Position numbers and translations under genes: made by a program | Part shown: one piece after another, positions 61,489 to 64,000 of the stretch | Position numbering within the stretch: position 1 is the stretch's first letter | How the letters are laid out: each line of letters starts with the position of its first letter | Origin: Streptomyces sp. SID8352 | Lineage (GTDB): Bacteria; Actinomycetota; Actinomycetes; Streptomycetales; Streptomycetaceae | Length of the DNA: 64,000 bases | Direction: 5' to 3' | Assembly (NCBI RefSeq): GCF_009862265.1 | Contig: NZ_WWGX01000030.1 | Coordinates: 289,396-353,395 of the forward strand | The notes under the pieces: model-generated | The model's input: the letters and a program-made list of their open reading frames with translations, nothing else | Databases searched by the model: none | Told to the model about the DNA's origin: nothing

Positions 61489-64000
61489 TCAGGCCGCCGC
61501 GGCGGCCGTGTCGGCCGCCTGGGCCCTCAGCGCGCGGTCGACGCCCGACCTGGCCTCGGAGACCAGGCGGCCCAGCGCCGCGTTGGGCCCGGCGGAGGCC
61601 AGCCAGGCGTCCGTGCGCTCCAGGGTCTCCCGGGAGACCTGCTCCGACGGGTAGAGGCCCACGGCGATCTGCTGGGCGATCTCGTGCGAACGGGCGTCCC
61701 AGACCTCCTTGAGCGCCTCGAAGTACCGCTCCGCGTAGGGCGCCAGCAGCTCGCGCTGATCGCTCTGCATGAAGCCGTCGATCACCGCCTCCTGCACGGC
61801 GTTCGGCAGCTTGTCGGACTCCACGACCGAGGCCCACGCCTCCGCCTTGGCCTCCTCGGACGGGCGGGCCGCCCGCGCGTGGGCGGCGTGCCGCTCACCC
61901 GCGGCCGTCCGGTCCCGCTCGTACTCGGCGGCGATCTCCGCCTCGTCGAAGCGGCCCACCGCCGCGAGCCGCTGCACGAACGTCCAGCGCAGCTCGGTGT
62001 CGACGGCCAGGCCCTCGATGCTCTCGCCGCCGACCAGCAGGGCCTCCAGCAGGTCGAGCTGCTCCGGGGTCCTGGCCGTCGCCGCGAAGGCGCGCGCCCA
62101 GGCGAGCTGGTGGTCGCCGCCCGGCTCGGCGGTCCGCAGGTGGGCCAGGGTGGCCTCCGTCCAGCGGGTCAGCAGCGCCTCCCGCCCGGCGGGGTCGGTG
62201 TAGTGGTCGACGGCCAGCTTCACCTGGCGGTGGAGCGACTGGACGACGCCGATGTCGGACTCCTTGCCGATGCCGGACAGCACCAGCGACAGGTAGTCGC
62301 GGGCCGCCAGCTCCCCGTCCCGGGTCATGTCCCAGGCGGAGGCCCAGCACAGGGCGCGCGGCAGCGACTCGGTGAAGTCCCCGAGGTGCTCGGTGACCAC
62401 CGCGAGCGACCGCTCGTCCAGGCGGACCTTGGCGTACGACAGGTCGTCGTCGTTGAGCAGCAGCACCGCCGGGCGGGCCCGGCCCACCAGCTCCGGCACG
62501 GCCGTCAGCTCGCCGTCGACGTCCAGCTCGATCCGGTCGCCGCGCACCAGGCGCCCCTCGGTGTCGAGGTCGTAGGCACCGATGGCGATGCGGTGCGGGC
62601 GCAGCGTCGGCTCGCCCTTGGCCCCGGCGGGCAGCGCGGGCGCCTCCTGGCGGACGGCGAAGGAGGTGATGACCCCGGCGGCGTCCGTCTCGATCTCCGG
62701 GCGCAGGACGTTGATGCCGGCCGTCTCCAGCCACGCCTTCGACCAGGTCCGCAGGTCCCGGCCGGAGGTCTCCTCCAGCGCGCCCAGCAGGTCGGACAGG
62801 CGGGTGTTGCCGAACGCGTGCCGCTTGAAGTACGCCCGCACGCCCCGGAAGAACGCGTCCTCGCCGACGTGGGCGACGAGCTGCTTGAGAACGGAGGCGC
62901 CCTTGGCGTAGGTGATGCCGTCGAAGTTGACGAGCACGTCGTCCAGGTCGCGGATGTCCGCCATGATAGGGTGCGTGGACGGCAGTTGGTCCTGCCGGTA
63001 CGCCCAGGTCTTCATGGAGTTGGCGAACGTCGTCCACGAGTGCGGCCACTTGGAGCCGGGCGCCTCGGCCTGGCAGGCGGCCTCGGCGTAGGTGGCGAAC
63101 GACTCGTTCAGCCACAGGTCGTTCCACCACTCCATGGTGACCAGGTCGCCGAACCACATGTGGGCCAGCTCGTGCAGGATCGTCGCGGCCCGGCCCTCGT
63201 ACGCCGAGTCCGTCACCTTCGAACGGAACACGTACTGGTCGCGGATGGTGACCGCGCCCGCGTTCTCCATCGCGCCCGCGTTGAACTCGGGGACGAAGAG
63301 CTGGTCGTACTTCCTGAAGGGGTACGGGTAGTCGAACTTCTCCTGGAACCAGTCGAAGCCCTGCCGGGTCACGTCGAAGATCGCGTCGGCGTCGAGGTGC
63401 TCGGCGAGCGAGGGGCGGCAGTAGATGCCGAGCGGCACCGACTGGCCGTCCCGCTCGTACACCCCGTGCACGGCGTGGTACGGGCCGACGATCAGGGCCG
63501 TGACGTACGACGAGATGCGCGGCGTCGGCTCGAACGCCCAGACGTTGTCCCGGGGCTCGGGGGTGGGCGAGTTGGAGATGACCGTCCAGCCCTCCGGCGC
63601 CGTCACGGTGAACCGGAAGGTCGCCTTGAGGTCGGGCTGCTCGAAGCTGGCGAAGACCCGCCGGGCGTCCGGCACCTCGAACTGGGTGTACAGATACGCC
63701 TGGTCGTCGACCGGGTCGACGAACCGGTGCAGGCCCTCGCCGGTGTTGGTGTACGCGCAGTCCGCGACGACCCGGAGCACGTTGCGGCCCGCCAGCAGGC
63801 CCGGAAGGGCGATGCGGGAGTCCCGGAACACCGTGCCCGCGTCCAGCGCGCCGCCGTTCAGGGTCACCTCGTGGACCGTGGGCGCGACCAGATCGATGAA
63901 GGACTCGGCCCCGTCCTCCGCGACGTCGAAGCGCACCGTGGTCACGGACCGGTAGGTGCCGCCCTCCTGCGCGCCGGTGAGATCCAGGTCGATCTCGTAC
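61489..64000 (-). CDS. pepN: aminopeptidase N (M1 family), 5' end outside window
   Basis: Residues of the N-terminal beta domain up to the C-terminus are present (about 837 residues); the start codon lies beyond 64000, since the frame is open to the edge with clear family sequence. It has the exopeptidase motif GAMENAGAV and the zinc motif HELAH-x18-E (TILHELAHMWFGDL, then LNESFATYAE), and it removes N-terminal amino acids from peptides in the cytoplasm. The ERAP1-like C-terminal helical domain is complete. It is convergent with the small membrane protein gene. An internal ATG at 63945 is not the real start. Confidence 0.96.
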   Translation of the reverse strand, partial: YEIDLDLTGAQEGGTYRSVTTVRFDVAEDGAESFIDLVAPTVHEVTLNGGALDAGTVFRDSRIALPGLLAGRNVLRVVADCAYTNTGEGLHRFVDPVDDQAYLYTQFEVPDARRVFASFEQPDLKATFRFTVTAPEGWTVISNSPTPEPRDNVWAFEPTPRISSYVTALIVGPYHAVHGVYERDGQSVPLGIYCRPSLAEHLDADAIFDVTRQGFDWFQEKFDYPYPFRKYDQLFVPEFNAGAMENAGAVTIRDQYVFRSKVTDSAYEGRAATILHELAHMWFGDLVTMEWWNDLWLNESFATYAEAACQAEAPGSKWPHSWTTFANSMKTWAYRQDQLPSTHPIMADIRDLDDVLVNFDGITYAKGASVLKQLVAHVGEDAFFRGVRAYFKRHAFGNTRLSDLLGALEETSGRDLRTWSKAWLETAGINVLRPEIETDAAGVITSFAVRQEAPALPAGAKGEPTLRPHRIAIGAYDLDTEGRLVRGDRIELDVDGELTAVPELVGRARPAVLLLNDDDLSYAKVRLDERSLAVVTEHLGDFTESLPRALCWASAWDMTRDGELAARDYLSLVLSGIGKESDIGVVQSLHRQVKLAVDHYTDPAGREALLTRWTEATLAHLRTAEPGGDHQLAWARAFAATARTPEQLDLLEALLVGGESIEGLAVDTELRWTFVQRLAAVGRFDEAEIAAEYERDRTAAGERHAAHARAARPSEEAKAEAWASVVESDKLPNAVQEAVIDGFMQSDQRELLAPYAERYFEALKEVWDARSHEIAQQIAVGLYPSEQVSRETLERTDAWLASAGPNAALGRLVSEARSGVDRALRAQAADTAAAAA

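Overview
The window is very G+C-rich, with tightly packed genes, frequent GTG/TTG starts and many 4-base stop/start overlaps. Several genes have actinomycete-typical forms (PknG-type kinase with a GlnX/GlnH pair, EttA, GlbO-type globin, XRE regulators with an internal RRRTF motif, LAXTG thioester protein). Streptomyces or a close relative is the best fit; the species cannot be told from the sequence.

Region 1 (1-12948, minus strand) is a type 1 BREX phage-defence operon in canonical order: brxA, brxB, brxC, pglX, pglZ, brxL. The first five genes overlap one another and brxL follows 16 bases later, so this is one translationally coupled unit. brxL runs off the left edge and carries an MIT_C/phospholipase D-like tail where a Lon peptidase domain might be expected.

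Region 2 (13605-25201) is a genomic island of about 11.5 kb in a tRNA-Arg (anticodon TCT) gene. The complete tRNA is at 25129-25201, and a perfect 41-bp copy of its 3' part is at 13605-13645. No integrase is visible between the copies. The island holds: a broken gene whose two ends are a Ser/Thr kinase and a PLD nuclease, the domain set of Mokosh-type defence; a seven-gene minus-strand operon (HATPase, MurA-like enolpyruvyl transferase, 5'-nucleotidase-type metallophosphatase, two divergent dCTP-deaminase-fold proteins, GT4 glycosyltransferase, beta-lactamase-fold hydrolase); a divergent XRE regulator plus flavoprotein pair; six 15-bp palindromes spaced exactly 24 bp apart; an IS3 transposase remnant; and an orphan Imm10-type immunity gene. 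The enolpyruvyl transferase/phosphatase/deaminase-fold operon is the best candidate here for an undescribed system.

Region 3 (25523-64000) looks like chromosomal core: a pair of dynamin-like GTPases, an SSB paralogue, a sortase-anchored thioester protein, EttA, a thioesterase, GlbO globin and a PCMT-family methyltransferase. Next comes a seven-gene phospho-signalling locus (GlnX-like, GlnH-like, a coiled-coil unknown, PknG-like kinase, PP2C phosphatase, VWA, FHA), then a ROK regulator/GH4 glycosidase/sugar kinase cluster, an HNH endonuclease, an MscS channel, a PadR-controlled ABC exporter with a clear 30-bp operator, a small repeat protein, MalQ with a low-complexity insertion, a small membrane protein and the start-truncated PepN aminopeptidase.
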